NCBI GenBank assembly: GCA_963786975.1
Contig: CAWBBE010000009.1
Span: 186,001 to 250,000, forward strand
Reading direction: 5' to 3'
Origin: Palsa-506 sp963786975
GTDB lineage: Bacteria > Actinomycetota > Actinomycetes > Streptosporangiales > Streptosporangiaceae
Length of the DNA stretch: 64,000 nt
Shown here: positions 10,907-19,895 of the stretch, in pieces
Numbering within the stretch: position 1 is the first letter of the stretch
Layout of the letters: each line of letters opens with the position of its first letter
Position numbers and translations under genes: made by a program
Notes under the pieces: generated by a model
Database searches by the model: none
Told to the model about the DNA's origin: nothing
What the model saw: the letters and a program-made list of their open reading frames with translations, nothing else

Positions 10907-10945
10907 GGTCCCTAGCCTACGTGCGCGCGGAAGGCCGGCCCCGGA

Positions 10946-12058
10946 TCAGTCGCCGCCGTCGGCCCGGGCGGCGGCCAGGTCCCATTTCTGCTCGATCTTG
11001 CCGAAGTGCCAGATGCCCAGGGCGACGGCCCAGGTGAGAATGAACAGGGCGACGATGACGAAGCCGGCCTTGTTGATGTCAAAATCCGCCAGGAAGGTCC
11101 AGAACCCGCCGCTGAGCTTGTACTCGCTGCCGATCAGGGCGAGGAACTCGATGGTGCCGACGAACAGCGCCACGAACACCGACAGCCCGGTGATGGTCAG
11201 GTTGTAGAACACCTTGCGCACCGGCCGGGCGAAGGCCCAGTCATAGGCGAAATTCATGAAGCAGCCGTCGATCGTGTCGAACAGCGACATCCCCGCGGCG
11301 AACAGGACCGGCAATGACAGGATCGCGTAGAACGGCAGGCCGCTGGCCACCGCGGTGCCGGCCAGCACGAGCAGCGCGACCTCGGTGGCCGTGTCGAACC
11401 CGAGGCCGAACAGCAGGCCGATCGGGTACATCTTCCACGGGGTGTCGACCCGGCGGGCCAGCGGCCCGAAGAAGCGGTTCATCAGGCCGCGCTTGTTCAG
11501 CTGCTCCTCCAGCTGCTCGTCGTCGTACAAGCCGGAGCGCATGTCCCGGAAGACCCTGACGATGCCGGCCAGCACGATGAGGTTCAGCGCGGCGATCACG
11601 TAGAGGAACGCGCCGGAAACCGTGGTGCCGACGATCCCGGTCACGCTGTGCAGGCCGGAGCCGCCGTCGCGGACCTGGCGGTCCAGCGACCGGATGCCGA
11701 AGTTCAGCACCATCGCCAGCGCGAACACCACGCTGGAGTGCCCGAGGGAGAAGAAGAAGCCCACCGACAGCGGCCGCTTGCCGTCGCTGACCAGCTTGCG
11801 GGTGGTGTTGTCGATGGCGGCGATGTGGTCGGCGTCGAAGGCGTGCCGCATGCCCAGCGTGTAGGCGAGGATCCCGGTGCCCACGCCGAAGATCTTGCTG
11901 TCGCTGATGTGGTAGTGGCCGGCGACCGCGGCGGCCAGCATGGCCCAGCCGGCCACGTTCAGCCCGATGACGACCCCGGCCATGATCCCGGCGCGGGCCC
12001 ACTCGCGCGGCGTCAGCCCGTCGCGGATCCGCGCAAGCCGCAAGCTGGAAACGGACAT
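10946..12058 (-). CDS. NiCoT-family nickel/cobalt permease
   Basis: Encodes 370 residues with about eight transmembrane helices. The NiCoT signature RHAFDADHIAAIDN (HX4DH metal-selectivity motif in helix II) is present, followed by LGHSSVV and LGFDTATE in later helices, all family hallmarks. It imports nickel (or cobalt) across the membrane. A Nur-type operator lies about 50 bases upstream, which argues for nickel as the main substrate. No urease or hydrogenase genes are in the window. Confidence 0.93.
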   Translation of the reverse strand: MSVSSLRLARIRDGLTPREWARAGIMAGVVIGLNVAGWAMLAAAVAGHYHISDSKIFGVGTGILAYTLGMRHAFDADHIAAIDNTTRKLVSDGKRPLSVGFFFSLGHSSVVFALAMVLNFGIRSLDRQVRDGGSGLHSVTGIVGTTVSGAFLYVIAALNLIVLAGIVRVFRDMRSGLYDDEQLEEQLNKRGLMNRFFGPLARRVDTPWKMYPIGLLFGLGFDTATEVALLVLAGTAVASGLPFYAILSLPVLFAAGMSLFDTIDGCFMNFAYDWAFARPVRKVFYNLTITGLSVFVALFVGTIEFLALIGSEYKLSGGFWTFLADFDINKAGFVIVALFILTWAVALGIWHFGKIEQKWDLAAARADGGD

Positions 12059-12108
12059 CGGCAGGCACCTCCCGGGCAGGCCTCAGCGATCATCAGGGCC
12101 AAGGCTAT

Positions 12109-12125
12109 CTGCAACATACTTGCAA
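12109..12125 (-). promoter_or_regulatory. Nur-type operator upstream of the nickel permease
   Basis: CTGCAA-CATAC-TTGCAA (12109-12125) matches the actinomycete Nur box tTGCaa-N5-ttGCAA in 11 of 12 positions. On the minus strand a TATGTT hexamer overlaps it and could be the -10, so nickel-loaded Nur would block the promoter. Assignment is from pattern and context. Confidence 0.8.
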
Positions 12126-12189
12126 TAGCGTAGAAGGGGTACCTGCATCGGCGTGTCGGCTCCGCGCCGCCGCGCCGCCGCCCGGGCGC

Positions 12190-13500
12190 CTAACCGCCGG
12201 GGCGGGCCGGGCCGCGGGCGCGGGTGATCCGGCGGGCGTAAACAGCCGACCCGGCCGCCCCGGCGAGGACCCCGCCGCAGCCGGCCACGGCGAGCACCCC
12301 GCGGGCGCCGAGCACGGCGAGCAGGCCGGCCGCCACCGCCATGCCGGCCGACGCCGCGCCGAACAGCACCCCGGAGTAGAGCGCGAACACCCGCCCGGCC
12401 ACTTCCGGCGGCGCGCGGTGGTTCAGGAAGCTGCGGGTGGCGACGCCTTCCACGCCGCTGGCCAGCCCGCCGAAGCCGTACGCGGCCGTGGCCTGCCAGA
12501 GCACCACCGCCGCGCCGGCCAGCGCGATGCCGGCGCCGGTCGCCACCGTCCCGGCCAGCGCCGCGACCAGCAGCCAGCGCTGCGGCAGCCGGCCGCCGGC
12601 CAGCGTCCCGACGACCATCCCGCCGGTGAAGCCGGCCACCAGGATCGAGTAGCCGCCCGGCCCGGACCGCAGTACCTGCTCGGCGAAGACGACCTCGGCC
12701 ACCACGGCCATGTTGGCGAACGCGACCATCACGCCGACGATGATCACTATCATCCCGGCGTCGCGGTCCGCCCGCAGGTAGCTGAAGCCGGCCTTCAGCT
12801 GGGTGCCGAGCGGGGTCCGGTGCTGGCCGGCCACGGCGCCGCCCGGCGACTGCCGCGGCGCCAGCCGCAGCAGCCAGAGCCCGGCGGCGCCGAGCGCGTA
12901 AAGCCCGGCATCCGCGAGCAGCGCCAGGCCGGAGCCGCCGGCCGTGGTGAGGACGCCGGCCAGCAGCGGCCCGGCCGTGAAGCCGCCCCAGGTCGCGGCC
13001 TGCAGGTACCCGTTGGCCTTGGTCACGCCCTGGTACCCGGCGATCCGCGGCACGATGGCGCCGAGCCCGGGCTGCAGGACGGCCGCGCAGACGCCGAATC
13101 CGACGGACAGGCCGAGGGTGCCGCCGACGCCGTCTACCCGGCTGAGCGCCAGCGCCACGAGCGCCTCGACGAGGGCCGCGGTGACCAGCACCGGGCGGGT
13201 CGGCAGCCGGTCGAGCAGGACGCCGGCCACCGGGGCGAGCGCGGTGATCGGCACGGTCACCGCGAGGAACACCGCGGCCACCGCCCAGGAGGCGTGCGAG
13301 CTCTGGAATACCCGGTTGGCCAGGGCGATCATGGCCAGCCCGTCGCCGGCCGAGATCAGCGCCTGCAAGGTGATCGCCAGGCTCAGCGTGCGCCTGCGAC
13401 TGTGCGCGGGCCGCGGCCCGCCGCTGCCGTCGCCGCCCGGTGCGGGCGGCGGCGGCCCTGGCGTCCCCGCGGCGCGGTCCGTGATCTCGGGCCGGGACAA
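12190..13500 (-). CDS. MFS transporter
   Basis: Encodes 436 residues with a proline-rich cytosolic N-terminus (about 35 residues) and about twelve hydrophobic segments. The A-motif region reads AGVLLDRLPTRPVLV between helices 2 and 3, and a similar loop AGGRLPQRWLLV occurs in the second half, as in major facilitator permeases of the DHA3-like efflux type. Substrate unknown. The start is a TTG with GAGGAG eight bases upstream. It is divergent from hisS. Confidence 0.85.
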   Translation of the reverse strand: MSRPEITDRAAGTPGPPPPAPGGDGSGGPRPAHSRRRTLSLAITLQALISAGDGLAMIALANRVFQSSHASWAVAAVFLAVTVPITALAPVAGVLLDRLPTRPVLVTAALVEALVALALSRVDGVGGTLGLSVGFGVCAAVLQPGLGAIVPRIAGYQGVTKANGYLQAATWGGFTAGPLLAGVLTTAGGSGLALLADAGLYALGAAGLWLLRLAPRQSPGGAVAGQHRTPLGTQLKAGFSYLRADRDAGMIVIIVGVMVAFANMAVVAEVVFAEQVLRSGPGGYSILVAGFTGGMVVGTLAGGRLPQRWLLVAALAGTVATGAGIALAGAAVVLWQATAAYGFGGLASGVEGVATRSFLNHRAPPEVAGRVFALYSGVLFGAASAGMAVAAGLLAVLGARGVLAVAGCGGVLAGAAGSAVYARRITRARGPARPGG

Positions 13501-13659
13501 GGCAGGCGCTCCTCGGGCTAGGGCAGTATCCGGTCTGGTCGGGTAAGGCCGCTAGTCCGTAACCACGCCAATCACGCTAACACGCCGATCAGCCGCGTCT
13601 CGGCCGCGCCGATCCGGGCCGATGTGACGAGCAGTCCCGGCGTCGGGGAGCATAGGCGC

Positions 13660-14991
13660 ATGCCAACGCAGTTCGACCCGCCGTCGGGTACCCGGGATTT
13701 CCTCGCCGCCGAGTTCGAGACCAGGGACCGGGCCTTCGCGGTGATCCATGCGGTGTACTCGGGCTACGGGTTCGAGCCGCTGCAGACCCCGGCATTCGAG
13801 CGGCTCGACGTGCTGCTCGGCAAGTACGGCGACGACGGCGACAAGCTGGTCTTCAAGATCCTGCGCCGGGGCGAGCACGAAGCATCCGGCGAGGCCGACC
13901 TCGCGCTCCGGTATGACCTGACCGTGCCGCTGGCGCGGGTCGCCGCCGCCTACGGCAGCCGGCTGCCCACCCCGTACAAGCGGTTCGCGGTCGGCCCGGT
14001 ATGGCGGGCCGACCGGCCGGGCAAGGGCAGGTTCCGCGAGTTCGTCCAGTGCGACCTGGACACGCTGGGCTCGCACTCGCCGATGGCCGACGCCGAGGTG
14101 CTATGCGCACAGCACGATGCGGTCGCCGCGCTCGGCGTCGGCGAGTTCAGCATCCTGCTCAACTCGCGGCAGGTGCTGTCCGGCCTGCTTGAGGTCTTCG
14201 GCGTGCCCGCCGAACTCGGCCCCGGGGTGCTGACCTCGCTGGACAAGCTCGACAAGCTGAGCCCGGCCGAGGTCGTCGCCGAGCTGGCCGGCCGTGGCCT
14301 GCCGGCCGCCGCGGCGGAGCAGCTGGTGGCCACGATGACCGCGGCCGACGCCACCGGCCGGATCCGGGACGCGCTCCGGCGCAGCGAGCTCGGCACCGCC
14401 GGGCTCGATGAGGTGGACGGCCTGCTCGGCCTGGTCAGCTCGCAGATACCGGCCGGCCGGATCGCGTTCACCCCGCGCCTCGTGCGGGGCCTCAGCTACT
14501 ACACGGGCCCGATCTGGGAGCTGGCCGCGGCCGGCGTGCCCGGATCGATCGGCTCCGGCGGCCGGTATGACCACCTGATCGAGCAGCTGGGCGGCCCGGA
14601 TGTGCCGGCCACCGGCGCGTCGCTGGGCATCGAGCGGCTGCTGATGATGCTGCCGGACAGCTCGGGCGCGGCCCGGCGGCGGCTTGACGTCGCGGTGACC
14701 GTGCTCGGCGACGAGCTGGCCGCGCGGTCGTTCGCGCTGGCGGCCGCCGCGCGTGCCGCCGGGCTGCGGGCCAGCGTGTACCTGGGCGCGTCCGGCAAGC
14801 TCGGCAGGCAGCTGAAATGGGCCAGCGACACCGGCGCCCGGTGGTGCCTGATCTACGGCAGCGCGGAGGACGCGGCGGGCACGGTCACGGTGCGCGACCT
14901 GGACAGCGCGGAGCAGTCGGCGGTGCCGGCCGGCCAGCTCACCAGCTACCTGGCCGGCCTCGGCCCGGCCCGGCCGGCGGGCTGCCCGTGA
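13660..14991 (+). CDS. hisS: Histidyl-tRNA synthetase
   Basis: Class II synthetase charging tRNA-His. The 443-residue protein has motif 1 near PPSGTRDFLAAE, motif 2 in FREFVQCDLDTLG, the histidine-specific GLSYYTGPIWE and GGRYDHLI, and motif 3 GASLGIERLL, followed by an anticodon-binding domain with GASGKLGRQLKWA. The ATG at 13660 follows GGGGAG. Its stop overlaps the GTG of the Nudix gene (GTGA), so the pair is probably cotranscribed. Confidence 0.95.
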   Translation: MPTQFDPPSGTRDFLAAEFETRDRAFAVIHAVYSGYGFEPLQTPAFERLDVLLGKYGDDGDKLVFKILRRGEHEASGEADLALRYDLTVPLARVAAAYGSRLPTPYKRFAVGPVWRADRPGKGRFREFVQCDLDTLGSHSPMADAEVLCAQHDAVAALGVGEFSILLNSRQVLSGLLEVFGVPAELGPGVLTSLDKLDKLSPAEVVAELAGRGLPAAAAEQLVATMTAADATGRIRDALRRSELGTAGLDEVDGLLGLVSSQIPAGRIAFTPRLVRGLSYYTGPIWELAAAGVPGSIGSGGRYDHLIEQLGGPDVPATGASLGIERLLMMLPDSSGAARRRLDVAVTVLGDELAARSFALAAAARAAGLRASVYLGASGKLGRQLKWASDTGARWCLIYGSAEDAAGTVTVRDLDSAEQSAVPAGQLTSYLAGLGPARPAGCP

Positions 14992-15473
14992 CCGGCGCGG
15001 CGTTCTCCGATCATGATGCCTGGTTCGCGCAGCTGCCGGGCGTGGTCATCGCCGCCGGGGCGCTCATCAGCGACCCGGCCGGGCGGGTGCTGATCGTGAA
15101 GCCCAACTACCGCGACCACTGGACGCTGCCCGGCGGCGTCTGCGAGCATGGCGAGCCGCCGCATGCCGGCTGCTACCGCGAGGTTGCCGAGGAGGTCGGC
15201 CTGGAGCTGCCGGTCGGCGGCCTGCTGGCGGTGGACTGGTCACAGCCCTACGGCTCGGATGCCCGGCCGATCATGCACTTCGTGTTCGACGGCGGCACGG
15301 TCCCGGACGGCGTCCGCATCGTGGTGCAGGAAGAGGAACTCGACGGGTACCGGTTCGCCGAGCCCGGCGAGCTGGACCGGTACGTGCCGCGGTTCGTGGC
15401 CGACCGGATCACGGCCGCCCTGGCCGGCCGGGCGGCCGGCCGTACGGTCTACCAGCCCGCGCAGCTCACCTGA
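14988..15473 (+). CDS. Nudix hydrolase
   Basis: Encodes 161 residues. The Nudix box GX5EX7REVXEEXG is intact in GVCEHGEPPHAGCYREVAEE, so a Mg-dependent pyrophosphohydrolase acting on a nucleoside diphosphate derivative is expected; the substrate is unknown. The GTG start overlaps the hisS stop by four bases, although the frame is open upstream inside hisS. The 3' half (15240-15473) is overlapped in antisense by the extended reading frame of lipB. Confidence 0.88.
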   Translation: MTGAAFSDHDAWFAQLPGVVIAAGALISDPAGRVLIVKPNYRDHWTLPGGVCEHGEPPHAGCYREVAEEVGLELPVGGLLAVDWSQPYGSDARPIMHFVFDGGTVPDGVRIVVQEEELDGYRFAEPGELDRYVPRFVADRITAALAGRAAGRTVYQPAQLT

Positions 15474-16178
15474 CGGCGGCGCTGACCGGGCGGGCGAGCC
15501 CGCCGGCCCCTGCACCTGCCGCCAGCTGCCGGCGCCGAGCGCGGCGGCCAGCTGGCGCTCGGCGGCATCGAGGACGTCCGGCACGCCGACGGCGCGGCCG
15601 GCCTCCGCCGACAGCGTGGACACGGCGGCGTCGCTGAGCCCGCACGGCACGATCCGGTCGAACCAGGCCAGGTCGCAGTCGCAGTTGAGGGCGAAGCCGT
15701 GCATGGTGACGCCGCGGGAGACCCGGACGCCGATCGCGCCGACCTTGCGGTCCGGGCGGCCCGGGCCCGCGGTCACCCAGACGCCGCTGCGACCGTCGAC
15801 CCGGGTCGCCGCGACCCCGAACTCGGCGCAGGTCCTGATCAGCGCCTCTTCGAGGGAGCGGACGTAGGCGATGACATCGATCGGCTCGCCGAGCGCGACG
15901 ATCGGGTAGCCGACCAGCTGGCCAGGACCATGCCAGGTGATCTTCCCGCCCCGGTCCACGTCGATCACCGGCGCGCCCGGATCGCCGACCGGACGGTCCA
16001 GCGGGCTGGTCCGCTTGCCCGCCGTGTACACCGGCTGGTGCTCAAGCAGCAGGCAGCAATCGGGTATCTCGCCGCGGCAGCGCCGCTCATGCAGCCGCCG
16101 CTGCAGGTCCCAGCCATCCAGGTAACCGACCGCCTGGGCGCCGAAGCCGGCCCGGGCGAAAACAAGCTCTCCGCGCAC
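15240..16178 (-). CDS. lipB: Octanoyltransferase
   Basis: Transfers octanoyl groups from acyl carrier protein to lipoyl domains, the step before LipA. Signatures are GKITWHGPGQLVGYPI, the catalytic lysine in KVGAIGVRVSRGVTMHGFAL and the catalytic cysteine in IVPCGLSDAAVSTL. The family domain ends near 15500; the frame has no stop until 15240, adding a C-terminal tail of about 80 residues that is antisense to the Nudix gene and looks like shadow-frame composition. Of two tandem GTGs, the one at 16178 has TAGGCT six bases upstream and no ribosome site. Confidence 0.92.
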   Translation of the reverse strand: MRGELVFARAGFGAQAVGYLDGWDLQRRLHERRCRGEIPDCCLLLEHQPVYTAGKRTSPLDRPVGDPGAPVIDVDRGGKITWHGPGQLVGYPIVALGEPIDVIAYVRSLEEALIRTCAEFGVAATRVDGRSGVWVTAGPGRPDRKVGAIGVRVSRGVTMHGFALNCDCDLAWFDRIVPCGLSDAAVSTLSAEAGRAVGVPDVLDAAERQLAAALGAGSWRQVQGPAGSPARSAPPSGELRGLVDRTAGRPAGQGGRDPVGHEPRHVPVQLAGLGEPVPVEFLFLHHDADAVRDRAAVEHEVHDRPGIRAVGL

Positions 16179-16314
16179 CACGCCAGCCTACGCGGCCCCG
16201 GCGGCTTTCTGCCCGGGCCGGCGGTAGCCGCCCGCCGCTGTGGGCATATAACACTCATTCCGCCCGTTGCCCCCTGACAGTGGCCGGGGTTGGCGTGGCA
16301 GGGGAGGCGTGGCC

Positions 16315-16977
16315 GTGTTCGACGAGGAAGAGCTGCGGGCCCTGAGCCCGCAGGAGCGCATCCGGCTGCTGCATGCGCTCACCGAGATCGACGGGCCGGG
16401 CCCGGCCGGCCCGCCGGGCAGTACGTCCGCGCACCGCGCCCGGCGCCGCCGGATAGTACTGGTGATCATCATTGCCTGCAGCATCGCGCTGGCGGCCTGG
16501 ACCGGCATGCTCGCCGTCACGCTGCCCCGGTTCTACCGCTCGGGTGACTGGCGCGGCGCCTGGGTGGGCTTCGACATACTGCTGCTCGCGGCGCTCGCCG
16601 CCACCGGCTGGGCCGCCTGGAAAGGCCGCCAGGTGCTGATCGTCTGCTTCGTGGTGCTGGCGACACTGCTGTTCTGCGATGCCTGGTTCGATGTCGTGCT
16701 CGACTTGCGCACCCCCGGGTTCCAGCTGAGCCTGCTGTCCGCCGTCTTCGTCGAGCTGCCGCTGGCCGCGCTGGCCATCGCCGCCGCCAGGCGGCTGCTC
16801 CGGCTGACCATCGGCATGGTCAGCGCCCGGCAGGGGCAGCAGGCCCGGGTGCCGCCGCTGTGGCGGATCCCGCTGTTCGGCGAGACCCGGAACGGGACGA
16901 TCCGGGATCTGCTCCCGGCCGGAGGGAGCGAGCCGGCCGAGCGGCAGCTGCCCGAGTGGGCCGGCGGCGAGCGCTGA
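16315..16977 (+). CDS. Four-helix membrane protein of unknown function
   Basis: Encodes 220 residues. After an acidic N-terminus (FDEEELRALSPQERIRLLHA) come about four hydrophobic segments (IVLVIIIACSIALAAWTGML, FDILLLAALAATGWAAW, QVLIVCFVVLATLLFCDAWF, VFVELPLAALAIAAARRLL) and a cytosolic tail. No family name can be given. The GTG at 16315 follows GGGGAGG at seven bases. Convergent with the epimerase gene. Confidence 0.7.
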   Translation: MFDEEELRALSPQERIRLLHALTEIDGPGPAGPPGSTSAHRARRRRIVLVIIIACSIALAAWTGMLAVTLPRFYRSGDWRGAWVGFDILLLAALAATGWAAWKGRQVLIVCFVVLATLLFCDAWFDVVLDLRTPGFQLSLLSAVFVELPLAALAIAAARRLLRLTIGMVSARQGQQARVPPLWRIPLFGETRNGTIRDLLPAGGSEPAERQLPEWAGGER

Positions 16978-16996
16978 CCGCTTCCGCAGCCTGCTG

Positions 16997-17016
16997 GCCC
17001 GGCCCGGCGGCCGGGC
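16997..17016. terminator. Short GC hairpin between convergent genes
   Basis: GCCCGGC (16997-17003) and GCCGGGC (17010-17016) form a seven-base stem with a six-base loop between the membrane-protein and epimerase genes. It is a plausible bidirectional terminator without a T-tract. Confidence 0.4.
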
Positions 17017-17020
17017 GGAG

Positions 17021-17926
17021 CTAGCTCAGCTCGGCGGCCAGCGCGCTGGCAATCGAGTCGCCGCCGCGCCAGAGCCCCTCGCCGCCGGCGTCCAGCAGCC
17101 GCCGCGGCATCACCCGGGCGCTGGACAGCAGTTCGCCGGCCACCTCGCCCAGGCCGAGCTGCAGCGCCGCGGCCGGGACGGACAGCCGTGCCCTGCGGCC
17201 CGCCGCGGCGGCCAGCGCCGAGGTGAACTCGGCGTTGGTGGCCGGATGCGGCGCGGTCAGGTTGACCGGGCCGCTGATGTCGCCCTGCTCCAGCAGGAAG
17301 CACAGGATGCGCACCAGGTCGGTCAGCATGATCCAGCTCATCACCTGGCTGCCCGGGCCGATCCGCGCGCCCAGCCCGAGCCGGAACATCGGCAGCAGCC
17401 GGCCGAGTACACCGCCGTGCCGGGAGAGCACGATGCCGGTGCGCAGGCTGACGACCCGGATCCCGGCTTCCCCGGCCGGCGCCGCGGCCGCTTCCCAGTC
17501 CCTGACCACGTCAGCGAGGAAACCGGAGCCGCCCGGCGATGACTCGTCGACCTCACGGCCGCCAGTGTCCCCGTAGTACCCGATGGCCGAACCGGACAGC
17601 AGCACCCGCGGCGGGCGGTCCATCGCGGCCAGCGCCGACACGAGGGCCGACGTGCCGGCGATCCTGCTATCCCTGATCTGCTGCTTACGGGCCGCGGTCC
17701 AGCGGCCGGCCGCGATCGGCGCGCCCGCCAGGTGCACGACCGCGTCCGCGCCGGCCAGCGCGGCCGGATCGATCCCGCCCCCGGCCGCGTGCGGGTCCCA
17801 GCGGACCTCGCCGGCTGCGCTGGCCGGCCGCCGGACCAGCCGGACCAGCTCGTCCCCGGGGCCGGCCAGCCTGACGCCGAGGGCCCGGCCGATCAGGCCC
17901 GATGACCCGCTGACAATGACGCGCAT
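17021..17926 (-). CDS. TIGR01777-type NAD-dependent epimerase/dehydratase
   Basis: Encodes 301 residues with an extended SDR fold: N-terminal Rossmann motif GSSGLIGRALG, the family marker VHLAGAPIAAGRW and ALLSGSAIGYYGDTG-like active region (SGSAIGYYGD), and a C-terminal domain with NLTAPHPATNAEFT. The family is widespread but its substrate is not known. The ATG lies eight bases after the stop of the E2 gene, with GAGGG in between, so it is probably the last gene of the lpdA-E2 operon. Confidence 0.9.
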   Translation of the reverse strand: MRVIVSGSSGLIGRALGVRLAGPGDELVRLVRRPASAAGEVRWDPHAAGGGIDPAALAGADAVVHLAGAPIAAGRWTAARKQQIRDSRIAGTSALVSALAAMDRPPRVLLSGSAIGYYGDTGGREVDESSPGGSGFLADVVRDWEAAAAPAGEAGIRVVSLRTGIVLSRHGGVLGRLLPMFRLGLGARIGPGSQVMSWIMLTDLVRILCFLLEQGDISGPVNLTAPHPATNAEFTSALAAAAGRRARLSVPAAALQLGLGEVAGELLSSARVMPRRLLDAGGEGLWRGGDSIASALAAELS

Positions 17927-17934
17927 GCCAGCCC

Positions 17935-19808
17935 TCAGAGCCCGAGCTCTGTCTCGAATGCGCCCTCCTCGAGCCGGGCCTTCATCGTGATCAGGAACCT
18001 CGCGGCATCCGCGCCATCGACCAGCCGGTGGTCGTAGGTAAGGGCCAGGTAGACCATGGAGCGCACGGCAATCACCTCGCCGAGCGCGGCATCCTCCACC
18101 ACGACCGGCCGCTTCACCACGGTTCCGGTGCCGAGGATCGCGACCTGCGGCTGATTGATGATGGGCGTGTCGAACAGCGCTCCGCGGCTGCCGGTGTTGG
18201 TCAGCGTGAACGTGCCGCCGGACAGGTCATCCGGGCTGACCCGGCCGGCCCGGGTCCGCTCCGCCAGGTCGGCGATCTTGCGGGCCAGCCCGGCGATGTT
18301 GAGGTCGCCGGCCTTCCTGATCACCGGCACCATCAGGCCCCGGTCGGTGTCCACCGCGATGCCGAGGTGCTCGGCGTCGTGATAGGTGACCTGGGCGCTG
18401 GCCGTATCGATGACCGCGTTCAGCCGGGGGTGCACCTTGAGCGCCTCGACCGTGGCGAGCGCGAAGAACGGCAGGAAGGAGAGCCGGACGCCTTCCCTGG
18501 CCTCGAAGTCCGCCTTGGCCCGGTCCCGGAGCCGGGCGATCGCTGTCACGTCCGCCTCGACGACCGTGGTCAGCTGGGCGGAGGTCTGCAGTGACTCGAC
18601 CATGCGCGCGGCGATCAGCTGCCGGGCCCGGGACATCTGCTCGGTCGTGCCGCGCAGGCTGGACGGCACGATCGCGGCCCGGCCGGGAGGCGCCTGGCCG
18701 GCGGCCGGCCAGGCGGCGGGCCCTGCGATGACCGGGATGACGCAGCCGCTGCGGCCGGCGCCGGGGCGGCGGCCTGCGCCGGGGCGGCGGGCGGCGCCGG
18801 TGCGGCGGGTCGGCTGGCCGCGGGTGCCTGGGCCGGCTGGCTGGCTGCCGCGGCCGGGCCGGGCCCGCGGAGCGCGCGGGCGGCATCGACGACGTCCTGC
18901 TTGCGGATCCGCCCGCCCACCCCGGTGCCCGGCACTGAGCTCAGGTCGATACCGTGCTCGGCGGCGAGCTTGCGCACCAGCGGCGTCACGTAGGGGCCGT
19001 CGGCGCCGGAGGCCAGCGGCTCGCCGTCGGCCGGCTCCCCGGTATCGGCCGGCGCTTCGGCGGCTGCCGCGGCAGGCGCCTGCTCGGCCGCTGCCGGGGC
19101 GGCCGGTGGCGGCGCGGGCTGCGGCGGAGCCTGCGCCGCGGGGCGGTATCCGGCTGCCGGGCTGGCCGCCTGGTATCCCGGCTGCTGGTACCCCTGCCCG
19201 CCCGGGTACGGCTGCTGGTCGGCCTGCTCGTACGGCGGCCGGGCCGGGTAGGGCTGCTGGGCGGCCTGCTCGTACGGCGGCTGCTGCTGGGCGGCCTGTT
19301 CGTACGGCGGCTGCTGCTGGTGGCCGGGCGCATCCGGGGACGGCTCCGCAGCCGGCTGGCCGCCTGCCTGGGCGCCGTTCGGCGGCGCCGCCTCCGCCGC
19401 CGGGCGGCCGGCTCCGGCCCCGGCCGGGCTGCTGCCCTGGCCATCCTGGCCGTCCTGGCCGTCCTGGGCGCCCGGCCCGGCGGCGTCCGGGCCGGCCTCG
19501 CCCGCCGGGCCCGCACTGGCGGCAGCGGCGTCCGCGCCGCCGGCCGCTGCCCCGCTACCGCCGGCCGGGGCCTCGTCGTCGATCACGGCGAGTTCGGCGC
19601 CGACCGCGACGGTCTCGTCCTCCGCGACCGTGATGCCGCGCAGGATCCCGGACACTGGAGACGGGATCTCGGTGTCGACCTTGTCGGTGGAGACTTCAAG
19701 CAGCGGCTCGTCGGCCTCGACGCGCTCGCCTTCTTTCTTCAGCCAGCGCGTGACGGTGCCCTCGGTGACGCTTTCGCCGAGCTGTGGCATGGATACGGAG
19801 ACCGACAT
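17935..19808 (-). CDS. 2-Oxoacid dehydrogenase E2 (dihydrolipoamide acyltransferase), split by a frameshift
   Basis: Core of the 2-oxoglutarate or pyruvate dehydrogenase complex. The first frame (19808-18615) has one lipoyl domain with the lipoylated lysine in STDKVDTE, a long Pro/Ala/Gln linker with PPYEQAAQQ repeats, and a peripheral-subunit binding domain (VTPLVRKLAAEHGIDLSSV). The catalytic domain is in the next frame, open from before 18669 (SLRGTTEQMSRARQLIAARM) to 17935 and holding the active-site YDHRLVDG. The two are joined by a shift of one base in the linker, about 18690-18750, equal to one missing base. As the complex is central to metabolism, an indel in the sequence is likely. 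Substrate (succinyl or acetyl) is not decided. Confidence 0.88.
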
Positions 19809-19895
19809 GGCGTTCCGCGACTCCTTCGCTGTTCAACGCGCACGGCTCTGCGTGGCGATCGGGCGCTGCCCGCCCGGGGCCGGGCGGGCATTCGG

